DNA of 39,333 nucleotides from Planctomycetaceae bacterium (GCA_020850695.1 JADZEF010000016.1:1-39333); one strand, 5' to 3'; counted from the stretch's first letter, positions 8,942 to 18,252 are shown. Numbers and translations are program-made. The notes: generated by a model from the letters alone, not told the origin.

Positions 8942-9360
8942 TCCGGGACGACGGCGACCGTCCTGTCGGGCGCGCGGGTGCCCGGCATCCCCCGCCGACT
9001 CCCTGTCCACCGTCATCGGGAAAGCCTTGCCGAACCCTCTCTGTGACGCGCTGAGAGGGCGGCCGCTTCCAAAAGATGTCCGGAGCACCGGCACGGACGA
9101 CTCGCTCTGTGCGGCCCTCGGGCTGACGTGTCGCGGCCGACTGTTCGACGGACTCTCCAAGACGGCGATTTCACAGTCGCCGGGGCCGTTCGTATCCCGA
9201 ATACCTGTCGTGCCGACAGGGGTTCACAGCCACTCCGAGTCGGGAATTAGGGACGATTCTGCTTGTCAACCTGGGTGAACGGGGCCACACTCACGCTCAA
9301 AGCGGTTTCTGTGGCGGCCGATCGTCGCCACCCGGGTTCGCACTCAGGAAATGGTGTCCC
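8942..9360. other. Intergenic region with several small stem-loops
   Basis: This 419-base gap holds GGCGA(9164-9168)/TCGCC(9177-9181) and CCTGTCG(9204-9210)/CGACAGG(9214-9220), the latter nested within CCCGA(9196-9200)/TCGGG(9240-9244). They could be terminator hairpins or a structured 5' leader of the downstream gene at 9361. No tRNA cloverleaf or known riboswitch core was recognised. Confidence 0.4.
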
Positions 9361-10497
9361 ATGAAGCGCGTCGTGCTTTGCGGTTTGATCGCAATCGGAA
9401 TGGGTTGCGGCGGCGAAGCTCAAAAACCGGCGCCGGAGGCCACCCAGCCGTCTCCTGCGAGCGCGGCCGGCGCGGACGCGTCGGCCCCTCTGCCGACGAA
9501 TGGTGCGCCCCCAGCGCCGGCGACGGAGAAGCCGGCGCCCATGGACGATCCGAAGCAGCCCGCCGATCCGCTCTCGGTCGCCCAGGAGGCCTTTGACGAG
9601 GGAGACGCCGACAAGGGGCTCGCCGCCCTGGACGGGTTGCACAAGTCCAAGAAGCCGACCGTCTACAGCCTGGTCTTGACCGCGACCTTCCACGAAATGC
9701 GGGGACGGTCGGCCATCAAGAGCGATCCCAAGGCGGCTGCCGGCCACTTCGAGCGCGCGATCGAGAACTATCAACTGGCGGACAAGGCGTCGCCTGACGG
9801 CCTGATTCCCTTCACGAAGCAGAAATGGGGAGCGGCGACGTACGACCTCGCCTGCGCCTATGCCTTGTCGGGCGACCCGAAAAAATCGCTGACGACGCTG
9901 GAGAACGCGTACGCGCTGGGTTTCGACAACCTGGAGCACTATGCGACGGACGGTGATCTCGCGTCGGTCCGCGAGCTTCCGGAGTATGAAGAGTTTCTGG
10001 CCCGGGCCCGCGAGGCGGCCAGGCAGAAGCTGCGGAAAGAGATCGCCGAGTTCCAGCCGGTCGACGTCTCGTTCGAGGTTGCGGCGCTCGATGGCAGGAA
10101 GATCTCGACGGCCGACATGAAAGGGAAGGTGCTGGTCGTCGATTGCTGGGCAACGTGGTGCCCTCCCTGCCGGAAGATGCTTCCTTCAATGGTCAAGATC
10201 TACGAGCAACACAAGGACAAGGGGCTGGAAGTCGTCGGCCTGAACTTCGAGCGAGGGGACGGGGACGAGGCCAAAGAGACCGTCGAAGAGTTCCTGAAGT
10301 CGACTCCGCTGCCGTACCCGTGCAGCCTGGAGGGAAAGGCGGTGAAGGACAAGTTCCCGCCATTCAGCGGCATTCCGACCTGCTTTTACATCGACCGGGC
10401 GGGAAAGATCCGCTTTCAGACCGTTGGCCTCCGCCCCGCCGCCGACATCGAGACGATCATCGCGACGCTGCTGGAAGAGAAGCCGCCAGCTCCGTAA
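9361..10497 (+). CDS. Exported TPR/thioredoxin-fold (TlpA-like) protein
   Basis: A 378-residue protein. A short hydrophobic N-terminus ends near Cys16 (AIGMGCGG), suggesting a lipoprotein with a weak lipobox. An Ala/Pro-rich linker (about 20-70) leads to a helical TPR-like region (about 71-225) and then a TlpA/ResA-like thioredoxin domain (about 232-378). The active site is WCPPC at residues 266-270; the cis-Pro is in SGIPTCFYID. Family members reduce disulfides or act in cytochrome c maturation outside the cytoplasm; CPPC favours a mildly oxidising or reducing thiol exchange role. ATG has AGGAAA upstream. It stands alone between the DUF1559 pair and the E2 gene, so its substrate cannot be read from context. 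Confidence 0.85.
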   Translation: MKRVVLCGLIAIGMGCGGEAQKPAPEATQPSPASAAGADASAPLPTNGAPPAPATEKPAPMDDPKQPADPLSVAQEAFDEGDADKGLAALDGLHKSKKPTVYSLVLTATFHEMRGRSAIKSDPKAAAGHFERAIENYQLADKASPDGLIPFTKQKWGAATYDLACAYALSGDPKKSLTTLENAYALGFDNLEHYATDGDLASVRELPEYEEFLARAREAARQKLRKEIAEFQPVDVSFEVAALDGRKISTADMKGKVLVVDCWATWCPPCRKMLPSMVKIYEQHKDKGLEVVGLNFERGDGDEAKETVEEFLKSTPLPYPCSLEGKAVKDKFPPFSGIPTCFYIDRAGKIRFQTVGLRPAADIETIIATLLEEKPPAP

Positions 10498-10882
10498 CGC
10501 CGAGGGAAGGCCAGGAGAAGTCGGCCAGCCGACTGCTGCCGATCGTCGAGCGTCCGCTGACGGCCCACGGTGTGCGTCAAGTGGCGACGCTGGAGACGCT
10601 CCAACGCCTCGTGATCTCGCACCCGCCGTCTGACGCGGAGACGGTGCTCTCGAGACGAAAGCTCAGCGAGATTCGCGAACGACGGTGCTGAAACACGACC
10701 TGTGGGCCGAAACGCGCGGCGCTGCGGGCTTCGATTCAATGGACGTGTGGCAGTCCGTCTCTTCGACGTGACCAGAGGTGCCAGCCTTCGCCGCATGCGC
10801 GGAGGAAGTGTATAAGGGGATGCTTACGTGCCCACGTTTCCCGCAATGAGAAGCCGACTGCTCCACCAGGTGAGAATAGCGA
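10498..10882. other. Intergenic region upstream of the E2 gene
   Basis: 385 bases. A short inverted repeat AGTCGGC(10519-10525)/GCCGACT(10528-10534) lies 21 bases after the preceding stop and could be a weak terminator. AGGTGA at 10867-10872 is the likely ribosome site of the next gene. No gene is supported in the rest. Confidence 0.4.
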
Positions 10883-12211
10883 ATGGATTTTCGAGTGCCT
10901 GAACTGGGCGAAGGGGTCTACGAGGCGGAACTCGTCGAATGGCGGGTCCGTCCCGGCGATGTGGTCAAGCCGGCCCAGACGCTCGCCGAAATGATGACCG
11001 ACAAGGCGGTGATGGACCTCCCCGCACCGTTCAGCGGGACGATCGAGGGACTGCAGGCCGAAGCGGGGGCGGTCGTGAAGGTCGGACAGGTCATTCTGAC
11101 GTACTCTCCGTCGGGGGCCGCCGCACCAGCCTCCGAGCCGGCATCGGCCGTTGCACCACAGCCAGCGGCCAAAGCCTCGCAAGAAACGCCCCGCCCGAAG
11201 AAGCCTGCCCCGAGTCCCGCGACCACGGCACCCGTCGCGGAGGCCCCGCTCCCCGCCGACACACTGCCGGCCCCCACATCCAGCCTGCCCCGCCCTCCGG
11301 CCGCACCGTCGGTGCGGCGAGTGGCGGCGGCCCTGGGCATTGATCTGTTGACGGTCCGCGGCACGGGACCGGGGGGGCGTATTCTGCTCGAAGACGTCAC
11401 CGGCCTCATGAAAACGTCTGGAGAATCGAAAGCCGGGGCGCCGAAGCGCAGCCCCATGCCCGCGCCGCGTCGCCAGCTTCCCGCCGATCTCGGCACCCCG
11501 GGAGCCCGCATTGCCTTCCGCGGGATGCGGCGGAAGACGGCCGAACGCATGGTCCACTCGGCCCGCACCATCCCGCACTACGCCTACATCGACGAATGCG
11601 ACGTGACCGAGCTGGTCCGGTTGCGGGACGCTCTCCGCGAGCCGTTTGCCCAGCGAGGAGTGCATCTCACGTTCCTGCCGTTCTTTGTGCGGGCGGCAGT
11701 GGAAGCCCTCCAGGAAATTCCGCTCGTCAATTCATCGCTCGATGATGACGAGGACGAGATCCTGCTGCACGACCGCTACGACATCGGAATCGCCACCGCG
11801 ACTCCGCGCGGACTCGTCGTCCCTGTCGTCCGCCGGGCCGATCGATTGACGCTCGGCCAGATCGGCCGCGAGATCGAACGCCTGAGCGGGGAGGCCCGCA
11901 CCGGCACTCTCCGCGTTGACGACCTGGGACGCAGCACATTCACGATCACATCGATCGGCAGCATCGGCGGGCTGATCTCGACGCCGGTCATCAATCATCC
12001 CGAGACGGCCATCCTCGGCATCGGCAAGATCGTGAAGCGACCGGTCTACGATGCGGCGGGACAGATCCGGCCGGCCGACATGGTGTACCTGTCGTTTTCG
12101 TTCGACCACCGCGTCATCGATGGGGCCGTGGGCGCGGCTTTCGGCAATGCGGTCCTCAAGCGGCTCCAGAATCCGGCGGCACTTCTGCTGGCCGACGACT
12201 CGGTAGATTAA
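10883..12211 (+). CDS. Dihydrolipoamide acyltransferase (E2) of a 2-oxoacid dehydrogenase complex
   Basis: This 442-residue E2 has the full architecture: an N-terminal lipoyl domain (about 1-77) with the lipoyl Lys in MTDKAVMDLP; an Ala/Pro-rich flexible linker; a peripheral subunit-binding domain (about 135-172, PSVRRVAAALGIDLLTVRGT) that would hold E1/E3; a second linker; and the catalytic core (about 210-442) with the active-site DHRVIDGAVG. It transfers acyl groups from lipoyl-Lys to CoA. The motif pattern is compatible with pyruvate or branched-chain complexes; substrate cannot be decided. No E1, E3 or lipoate gene is adjacent: the neighbours are a thioredoxin-like gene and a convergent PilZ gene, so the partners must lie elsewhere. 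Confidence 0.93.
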   Translation: MDFRVPELGEGVYEAELVEWRVRPGDVVKPAQTLAEMMTDKAVMDLPAPFSGTIEGLQAEAGAVVKVGQVILTYSPSGAAAPASEPASAVAPQPAAKASQETPRPKKPAPSPATTAPVAEAPLPADTLPAPTSSLPRPPAAPSVRRVAAALGIDLLTVRGTGPGGRILLEDVTGLMKTSGESKAGAPKRSPMPAPRRQLPADLGTPGARIAFRGMRRKTAERMVHSARTIPHYAYIDECDVTELVRLRDALREPFAQRGVHLTFLPFFVRAAVEALQEIPLVNSSLDDDEDEILLHDRYDIGIATATPRGLVVPVVRRADRLTLGQIGREIERLSGEARTGTLRVDDLGRSTFTITSIGSIGGLISTPVINHPETAILGIGKIVKRPVYDAAGQIRPADMVYLSFSFDHRVIDGAVGAAFGNAVLKRLQNPAALLLADDSVD

Positions 12212-12234
12212 CGTCAATTGCCGGGAAGTCCCTC

Positions 12235-12262
12235 GTAGTCCGGCCTTCCCAGGCCGGACTAC
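12235..12262. terminator. Hairpin between convergent E2 and PilZ genes
   Basis: GTAGTCCGGCC (12235-12245) and GGCCGGACTAC (12252-12262) form a perfect 11-bp stem with a 6-nt loop, 23 bases after the E2 stop. It is followed by AAAACCC on the plus strand. Likely a bidirectional terminator; its symmetry also resembles the dispersed palindromic repeats seen elsewhere in this window. Confidence 0.6.
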
Positions 12263-12330
12263 AAAACCCGCGCGAGACGATTCTCAGGCGACAGAGTCCC
12301 AGACGGAAAGTTGTCGGCGAGCCGCAGCGC

Positions 12331-12681
12331 TCAGTCGGGCTTCTTCAGGAACCGGCCGCCGCTCAGGAACATCCCGTTGCTGACGGGGTGGCACCACTCG
12401 ATCAGCACGCGATATTCGAACTCGCGCGTCTCGCTGGCCATCCGCACCGTCACCGGGCCGGGTTGCAGCGCGCCGCGATGGAACAATCCGACGCCACTCC
12501 GGCTGATCTCGCGCGTCATGGCGGGAACCGTGTTGCCGCGGGCTGTCGTCACTTCTGCCGGAACCGAGAGGTCGAGCCGCTCGGCCGCGCGAAGATTCAC
12601 CGCACCGTCGGGACGGTCGATTGTTTCGAGGACTTCCTGCAAGTCCTTGAGCGTCGGGCGGCTCCAGGGATCGGACGACAT
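12331..12681 (-). CDS. PilZ-like domain protein
   Basis: A 116-residue single-domain protein. The central region reads like PilZ: RAAERLDLSVPAEV supplies the R-x3-R-type start, and the block EISRSGVGLF corresponds to the (D/N)xSxxG c-di-GMP motif with Glu in the first position. A C-terminal beta segment follows (EYRVLIEWCHPV). PilZ domains bind c-di-GMP and alter motility, adhesion or export; binding here is predicted from the retained Arg and S-x-x-G pattern. ATG at 12681 is chosen; a TTG two codons upstream is possible. It converges on the E2 gene and diverges from the helicase gene. Confidence 0.72.
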   Translation of the reverse strand: MSSDPWSRPTLKDLQEVLETIDRPDGAVNLRAAERLDLSVPAEVTTARGNTVPAMTREISRSGVGLFHRGALQPGPVTVRMASETREFEYRVLIEWCHPVSNGMFLSGGRFLKKPD

Positions 12682-13034
12682 CGGCAAGGTTCCGGAAGGG
12701 ACACGCAGCCACGAGACCCCGCAACTCTACCTCACAATTGCGGCAAGGCTTCGACGCGATGCACCGATCCAAACGAATTCCCGGCCACATGTCCCTACAC
12801 TTTGCCCCCTCGGCTCCCTCCCTCGCGTTACAGCCCGCACATTCCCTTCCCGCGACACGCTCGAATCGAATCCTCCCGATGAAACCACGATCGACAGGAA
12901 GTGTCCACGAGAAAGCGTGAGCCGCGCTGGGCATCCGTGGTTCAAACTCCTGCCACGACGGGCTTCCGCGACCGTCAAGCCGCCGACTGATATAATCACG
13001 CCGTTCGATCTCTCTCCCACCGCGCAGGCTGACC
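12682..13034. other. Intergenic region between divergent PilZ and DinG genes
   Basis: About 350 bases expected to hold both promoters. No hairpin, repeat or convincing promoter pair was recognised. Confidence 0.4.
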
Positions 13035-15023
13035 GTGTCGCTCGATGTCGAATCCGTGCTCGGCGAGAAAGGCCGCATCGCCGCACGCCTCGACCGCTAT
13101 GAGCAGCGTCCTGAACAGCTCGAAATGGCCAGGGCCGTCGAGCAGGCCATCGCGACGAAGACGCACCTCGTCGTCGAAGCGGGGACCGGCGTCGGCAAGA
13201 GTTTCGCCTACCTCGTCCCCGCCGTGCTGGCCGCCGCCGCCCACTCGGTCGGCAAGGGGGAAAGCGACAAGAACAAGTTCCGCATCGTCATCTCGACGCA
13301 CACCATCGCCCTGCAGGAGCAGTTGATCCGCAAGGACATTCCGTTCCTCAACTCGGTGCTGCCCATCGAGTTTTCGGCGGTGCTCGTGAAGGGGCGGTCG
13401 AACTACATCAGCCTGCGGCGGATGAAGGGGGCGCTCGAACGCTCAAAGACGATGTTCGGCGACGACGAGGCGTCGCGGCAGCTCAAGCAGATCGGCGATT
13501 GGTCAAAGACGACGACCGACGGCAGCCTCTCGGACCTCAGCTTTCAACCGATTGGGTCGGTGTGGGACGAGGTGCAGAGCGAGCACGGGAACTGTCTCGG
13601 CAAGTCGTGCCCGACGCATGCCTCGTGCTTCTACTACGCGGCCCGGCGGCGGGTATGGAACGCCGATCTGCTCGTCGTGAATCATGCGTTGTTCTTCTCG
13701 GACCTGGCGTTGCGGCGCGAGGGGGCGAAGCTGCTGCCCGATTACAACGTCGTGGTGTTCGACGAGGCCCATACGGTGGAGGCGGTGGCGGGTGACCATC
13801 TCGGGCTGTCGGTCTCAAGCGGGCAGATCGACTATCTGCTCAACAAGCTCTACAACGATCGCGGAAACCGCGGGTTGCTGCGGAGCTTTCATCTGGAGCA
13901 TCTCGAAGAGCCGGTGCAGCGGCTGCGGATTCAGTCGGACATGTTCTTCGACGAGGTCCGCGAATGGCGGCAGCGGGCGGCGCGGTCGAACGGACGGTTC
14001 GTCGATCCGCCGAAGATCGACAACCGGGTTTCGGTCGAGCTGAAGGATCTCGGTTCGAAGCTGGTCGAAGCGGGGCAGAAGCAGAAGCGCGACGAGGACA
14101 AGGTCGAGCTGAATGCGGCGGGGGAGCGGTGCTTTGGACAGGCTCAGGCGCTCGATTCGTGGATGAAGCAGGAGGTCGACAGTGCGGTCTACTGGCTGGA
14201 GACCGCCGGCCGCCGGCAGCAGAACACGAAGCTGGTGTGCGCTCCGATCGACGTCGGCCCGCTGCTGCGCGACGAACTGTTCGAGCAGGTGCCGACGGCC
14301 ATCCTGACCAGTGCGACGATGGCGGTCGGCCCGCAGAGCTTCGACTTCATTCGCTCGCGGCTGGGGCTGACGCAGGGGACCGACCTGAAGCTCGGCAGCC
14401 CGTTCGATTACAAGCGGCAGGCCCGGCTGGTGGTCGCCACCAACATGCCCGACCCGTCCGAGCAGGCGGCTGCGTACGAGACTGCGGTCTGTGACAAGAT
14501 CCGCAAGTACGTGCTTCAAACCGAGGGGCGGGCGTTCGTCCTCTTCACCAGCTACAAGATGCTCAACTTCTGCGCCGAGCGGCTTCAGCCGTGGCTCCTT
14601 GCGCAGCAGATTTCCCTCTATTCGCAGGGGGATGGGACGCCGCGGACGCTGCTCCTCGAGCGCTTCAAGAAGGACGTGCGGGCCGTTCTGTTCGGGGCCG
14701 AAAGCTTCTGGCAGGGGGTCGATGTTCCCGGAGACGCCCTGCAGAACGTCATCATCACCAAGCTCCCCTTCAGCGTGCCGGACCACCCGCTGTTGGAAGC
14801 GCGGCTCGATTCGATCCGGCAGCGTGGCGGGAACCCGTTCATGGAGTACCAGGTCCCCGAGGCGATCATCAAGTTGAAGCAGGGCTTCGGCCGGCTGATC
14901 CGATCGCGGACCGACACCGGCCAGGTGGTGATCCTCGATCCGCGCGTGAAGACGAAGCGCTACGGCAAGCTGTTCCTCGAAAGCCTGCCGAACTGCACGC
15001 TCGAATTCGACGAGGAGGTCTGA
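13035..15023 (+). CDS. dinG: DinG/XPD-family ATP-dependent DNA helicase
   Basis: A 662-residue superfamily 2 helicase. Walker A is AGTGVGKS (residues 49-56); motif II is the DEAH box at 243-246 (VFDEAH). The C-terminal helicase half includes LTSATMAVG, an FWQGVDVPG-type motif and the motif VI segment KQGFGRLIRSRTD. An iron-sulfur region is visible as Cys187, Cys192 and Cys198 (NCLGKSCPTHASCFY). The usual first cluster Cys, found in a NYLC motif in many relatives, is Ser126 here (GRSNYISLRR). XPD/DinG enzymes unwind 5'-to-3' and deal with R-loops, forks or damage. GTG at 13035 is needed: the first in-frame ATG, at residue 31, would remove conserved sequence before the Walker A box. Convergent with the kinase gene. 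Confidence 0.9.
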   Translation: MSLDVESVLGEKGRIAARLDRYEQRPEQLEMARAVEQAIATKTHLVVEAGTGVGKSFAYLVPAVLAAAAHSVGKGESDKNKFRIVISTHTIALQEQLIRKDIPFLNSVLPIEFSAVLVKGRSNYISLRRMKGALERSKTMFGDDEASRQLKQIGDWSKTTTDGSLSDLSFQPIGSVWDEVQSEHGNCLGKSCPTHASCFYYAARRRVWNADLLVVNHALFFSDLALRREGAKLLPDYNVVVFDEAHTVEAVAGDHLGLSVSSGQIDYLLNKLYNDRGNRGLLRSFHLEHLEEPVQRLRIQSDMFFDEVREWRQRAARSNGRFVDPPKIDNRVSVELKDLGSKLVEAGQKQKRDEDKVELNAAGERCFGQAQALDSWMKQEVDSAVYWLETAGRRQQNTKLVCAPIDVGPLLRDELFEQVPTAILTSATMAVGPQSFDFIRSRLGLTQGTDLKLGSPFDYKRQARLVVATNMPDPSEQAAAYETAVCDKIRKYVLQTEGRAFVLFTSYKMLNFCAERLQPWLLAQQISLYSQGDGTPRTLLLERFKKDVRAVLFGAESFWQGVDVPGDALQNVIITKLPFSVPDHPLLEARLDSIRQRGGNPFMEYQVPEAIIKLKQGFGRLIRSRTDTGQVVILDPRVKTKRYGKLFLESLPNCTLEFDEEV

Positions 15024-15213
15024 CGATGCCTGACGCGAACCCCCGCTCCCCGGGATCTCCGGCCAAAATCCAGAAAAGCGCCCCAGCGCGCCGCTAACCC
15101 CTTGAAGGGTCCTTCCATATCAGCGAGAGGGCTACCTTCTTTGACCGCGCGACTTGTCCTCTCGGTGGCCGTCCTCGCTATCGCAACTGCGCGCAGCGCA
15201 TGGCGACCTGCAA

Positions 15214-18021
15214 TCACTTCGCCAGCCGTACCTCGGGCCTGGCGGGCTTCGCATTGATCGCCTCGGACCCGGCCGCCGCGCTCGACCCCTTCGGCTCGAA
15301 CAGCACCGGCGACTGCCGCCCGCCCCCGTCCGCCGGCATCTGTTCCATCTTCACCTTGAGATGGTTGAACAGTTCCCCGGCCGTCAGATGCAGATCCCGG
15401 TCCGCATCGCCGTTCCCCGAAAACGCATCCGCCAGCGCCCGGGCGAATACGCCGTTGTCGCGATCCTGAGCCAGCAGCCCGCGCTGCCCCGCCGCACACC
15501 CCGCAATAATCACCGTCGACTTCGGCGGCGACTTCAGCGACTGCACCATCTCCTCATTCGACGGCTGCTTCTCCAGGTCGCGGCCCACCCCCTTGCGGCT
15601 CAGATCGAGCAGCAGAATCTTGTCCTGCGACGCACACGCATCCATCCGCGTCACCACCCACTCCAGCGGCACGCCCGTCTCGGCCAGCTTGTCGTAGTGC
15701 AGGTCCTTTCCCGCAATGTAAACCTGACCGTCATCCCCCTTGTAGGCATGCCCCGACAGGTAGACCACCATCTGCGACCCCGACCGCGCCCCGCCCAGAA
15801 ACCTCTCAATCTCACTCTGAATCGTCTTCCCCGTCTCGTCCTTCAGGAACTTGATGCGGTCCTCGCCCATCGCATACCGCCCGCGTAACGTGCGATACAG
15901 CAACTCCGCATCATCGATGGCTGTCGGAATCGTCGTGAGAAACTTGTCCTCGTAAACCTCGCCTCCGACCAGCACCGCCCAGCGATCGTTTCGCGGCCGG
16001 CGGATCGCATACACCGAGCTCGCCACGGGCACCTCGGTCGACTCGTCGTCGTAGGCGATCTCCACCACGTCGTAGAGCCGCAGGTCGGCCAGCGTCACTG
16101 CATCCTTGTCGAGAGTCACCTCGTTCGCCTTCTCGACCGTCGCATCGATCCGGAACGCGACTTCCTTCCCCGTCGACGTCGTCACCACCAGCTCGCGCGT
16201 CGCCGGCCGCGTCTCCTTCACGATCGCCGACATCTTCTTGGCATCGCGCGTCACCACGATCTGCCGGAATTCCGTGTCATACGCGACGCGAATGCGGTCA
16301 TCGCGAACCAGATCCTCCAGCGACAGCTTCGTATCGCCCCCCGTCTTCGCCTTCAACACGATCTCGCAATCGGCCGCGATCGGCAGCGACCGCGAATCGG
16401 CCACCGCCCCGGCGCCAAACCGAATCGTCAACCGCTTGCGGGGCGCATCCACGTCCCCCACAAAACCCACCGCCTCGGTCAGCCGCCGCACCGCCACCTC
16501 ATCTGCAAGCCGCACTCCCTGTCCCGAAAGATCCGGGAAGTGCTTCACCGCCACGGAATCCCCCTCGGCTACGTCGCGCAGCGGCTTGTCGGCTCCGTTG
16601 ATCTTGATGCCGGCCCGCTCGGGCACGCGGATCGGAACCTCCTCGCGAGTGTCCCCCTCCTCAACGCCAATCACGATCTGCCGCGTCTGCGCATTGATCG
16701 ACCGCACCCGCCCATAACTCGTGTCAGGATGCGACACCTTGAACTGCGCGACCGGCCCGCTGCTCCCATCGGCCGAAATCGGAATTTCCACGCGGTCCTT
16801 CGGTTCCACCTGCCGCAACAGAATGTTCTGCTTCTTGTTCAGCAGGAAAATCTTCGGCGTCCGCGCCACCTCGATCTCGCGCGGCGTCCCCGTCTCGTCG
16901 TCCTCGACGACGATCGTCCCCGCCTCCGCATTCACCTCACGGACCAGCCCATGGAACACCTTCGGCCCCGCCGCAACCCCAGGCTTGCCCCCGCCGCTCG
17001 GCAGGAACAGCAGCGCCAGGCTCATCAGCAGCGAACCGCCAAACGCGCACGCCGCAATGATCGTCCGCTTCCTGCTTGCCGCCGCCCCCTTCGACTCGCC
17101 CGCCTCTGACTCCTCGTCACCGCCCCCCTTCTGCACCACCTTGATGTCGATATTCAAATCCGACAGCGCATCGTCCGCATTCCTGTATCGTTTCGACTGA
17201 TCCTTCTCGACCAGCTTCTGAATGACGTGCCGCAAGTCGTCCGGAACTCCTTCCAGCACCCGCCCGATCTCCGGCAACCGACGGTCGCGGGCCGCATGCC
17301 ACATCATCCACGCGACCTGCTTGTTCCGGCCGAAGGCGCTCAACCCCGGAAACAGCGACTCGAAGTTCGGCCCGCACATCAGCTCATAGGCCGTAAACCC
17401 CAGCGAATATAGATCGCTCGCCGGCCCCACCTCGCCGAAGTCCTCCGATACCACCTCGGGAGCCATGTACTTCGTGGTCCCTTTCAGCAGGCTCCCCTCA
17501 TCGTCCGACACGCGCCGCGCGAGACCGAAATCGCCAAGCTTCACCCGCTTCCGGGCGTCAATCATGAGGTTGCCGGGCTTGATGTCCCCATGCACCACGC
17601 CACGCGAATGCAGATACTTCAGCGCCCGCAAACAGTGAGCCAGCGCCGTCCGCAGCGCCCGCAGGTCCATCTGCCGCCCTTCCATCCGCTCGGCCAGATT
17701 TCCCTGCATCAACTCGAGGATCAGCCAGCCCCGATCGCGATAAATATCAAAGATCGTGACGATGTTCGGATGCTGCAAAGACGCCAGCAGCTGAGCTTCC
17801 TGCCAGTATCGATCGAGGTGTTTCGGCTCGGCAAGGAACTGCTCGTGGATCTGCTTGACGGCGACTTCGCGGCCCAGTTCGCGATCGCGGGCGCGGAACA
17901 CCGTGGCGAAGCTGCCGGCGCCGATTTTTTCGAGTAGTTCGTAACGACTCTCCAGATCCACCGGTGGCCTCCCCGCTGATGCGACGTCGATCCGATCGAT
18001 TATGTCAGCGCGGTTGGCCAT
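15214..18021 (-). CDS. Transmembrane Ser/Thr kinase fused to a caspase-like domain lacking the catalytic Cys
   Basis: A 935-residue protein. The kinase domain (about 27-290) has the Gly loop IGAGSFATV, Lys56 in VAVK, HGDIKPGN (catalytic Asp146, Asn151), DFG (Asp164) and APE, so it should be active although HRD is HGD (a non-RD kinase). One TM helix covers about 320-340. Four related beta repeats of about 80 residues follow (about 354-430, 436-510, 517-593, 597-673). The C-terminus (about 680-912) is caspase-like: VVYLSGHAY keeps His758, but the catalytic position in KILLLDLSRKG is Ser808 rather than Cys; GCAAGQRG matches the p10-side block. The domain is therefore probably a non-proteolytic sensor or binding module. 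Start at 18021 is backed by AGGGAC upstream; an in-frame extension to 18123 is less likely. Confidence 0.88.
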   Translation of the reverse strand: MANRADIIDRIDVASAGRPPVDLESRYELLEKIGAGSFATVFRARDRELGREVAVKQIHEQFLAEPKHLDRYWQEAQLLASLQHPNIVTIFDIYRDRGWLILELMQGNLAERMEGRQMDLRALRTALAHCLRALKYLHSRGVVHGDIKPGNLMIDARKRVKLGDFGLARRVSDDEGSLLKGTTKYMAPEVVSEDFGEVGPASDLYSLGFTAYELMCGPNFESLFPGLSAFGRNKQVAWMMWHAARDRRLPEIGRVLEGVPDDLRHVIQKLVEKDQSKRYRNADDALSDLNIDIKVVQKGGGDEESEAGESKGAAASRKRTIIAACAFGGSLLMSLALLFLPSGGGKPGVAAGPKVFHGLVREVNAEAGTIVVEDDETGTPREIEVARTPKIFLLNKKQNILLRQVEPKDRVEIPISADGSSGPVAQFKVSHPDTSYGRVRSINAQTRQIVIGVEEGDTREEVPIRVPERAGIKINGADKPLRDVAEGDSVAVKHFPDLSGQGVRLADEVAVRRLTEAVGFVGDVDAPRKRLTIRFGAGAVADSRSLPIAADCEIVLKAKTGGDTKLSLEDLVRDDRIRVAYDTEFRQIVVTRDAKKMSAIVKETRPATRELVVTTSTGKEVAFRIDATVEKANEVTLDKDAVTLADLRLYDVVEIAYDDESTEVPVASSVYAIRRPRNDRWAVLVGGEVYEDKFLTTIPTAIDDAELLYRTLRGRYAMGEDRIKFLKDETGKTIQSEIERFLGGARSGSQMVVYLSGHAYKGDDGQVYIAGKDLHYDKLAETGVPLEWVVTRMDACASQDKILLLDLSRKGVGRDLEKQPSNEEMVQSLKSPPKSTVIIAGCAAGQRGLLAQDRDNGVFARALADAFSGNGDADRDLHLTAGELFNHLKVKMEQMPADGGGRQSPVLFEPKGSSAAAGSEAINAKPARPEVRLAK

Positions 18022-18230
18022 CCGAAAGTCCCTGATCATCAACCCGTTGCGGGAGCGGGGCGAGGCCGGAACAACCCGGCAATACATTCCCCCAAAGGTT
18101 GAACGAATTCCGCGCGCCGTCATCCACAGGACTTGAGAGTCGACTCAGGGATAGCATCGCTCGTCCGGTTGAGTGCGATTCCCCATTTCACTCGTCTCAA
18201 CGTCCGCGCCTATTGAGTTAGACCGGAAAC

Positions 18231-18252
18231 GGCGAAAATCATCGCTTTCGCC
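18231..18252. terminator. Possible terminator hairpin
   Basis: GGCGAAA (18231-18237) and TTTCGCC (18246-18252) form a perfect 7-bp stem with an 8-nt loop, 58 bases beyond the stop of the minus-strand gene ending at 18310. The T/A content of the stem is unusual for the region. Weak T-run. Confidence 0.4.

Noticed and set aside
7186..8988. A 600-codon open frame opposite the DUF1559 and lipoprotein genes
   Set aside because: Both plus-strand genes have unmistakable prepilin and lipoprotein signals; this frame has none.
9164..9244. Cluster of small stem-loops that suggested a tRNA or riboswitch
   Set aside because: No cloverleaf, no CCA-end or conserved T-loop, and no known riboswitch core; reported only as small stem-loops.
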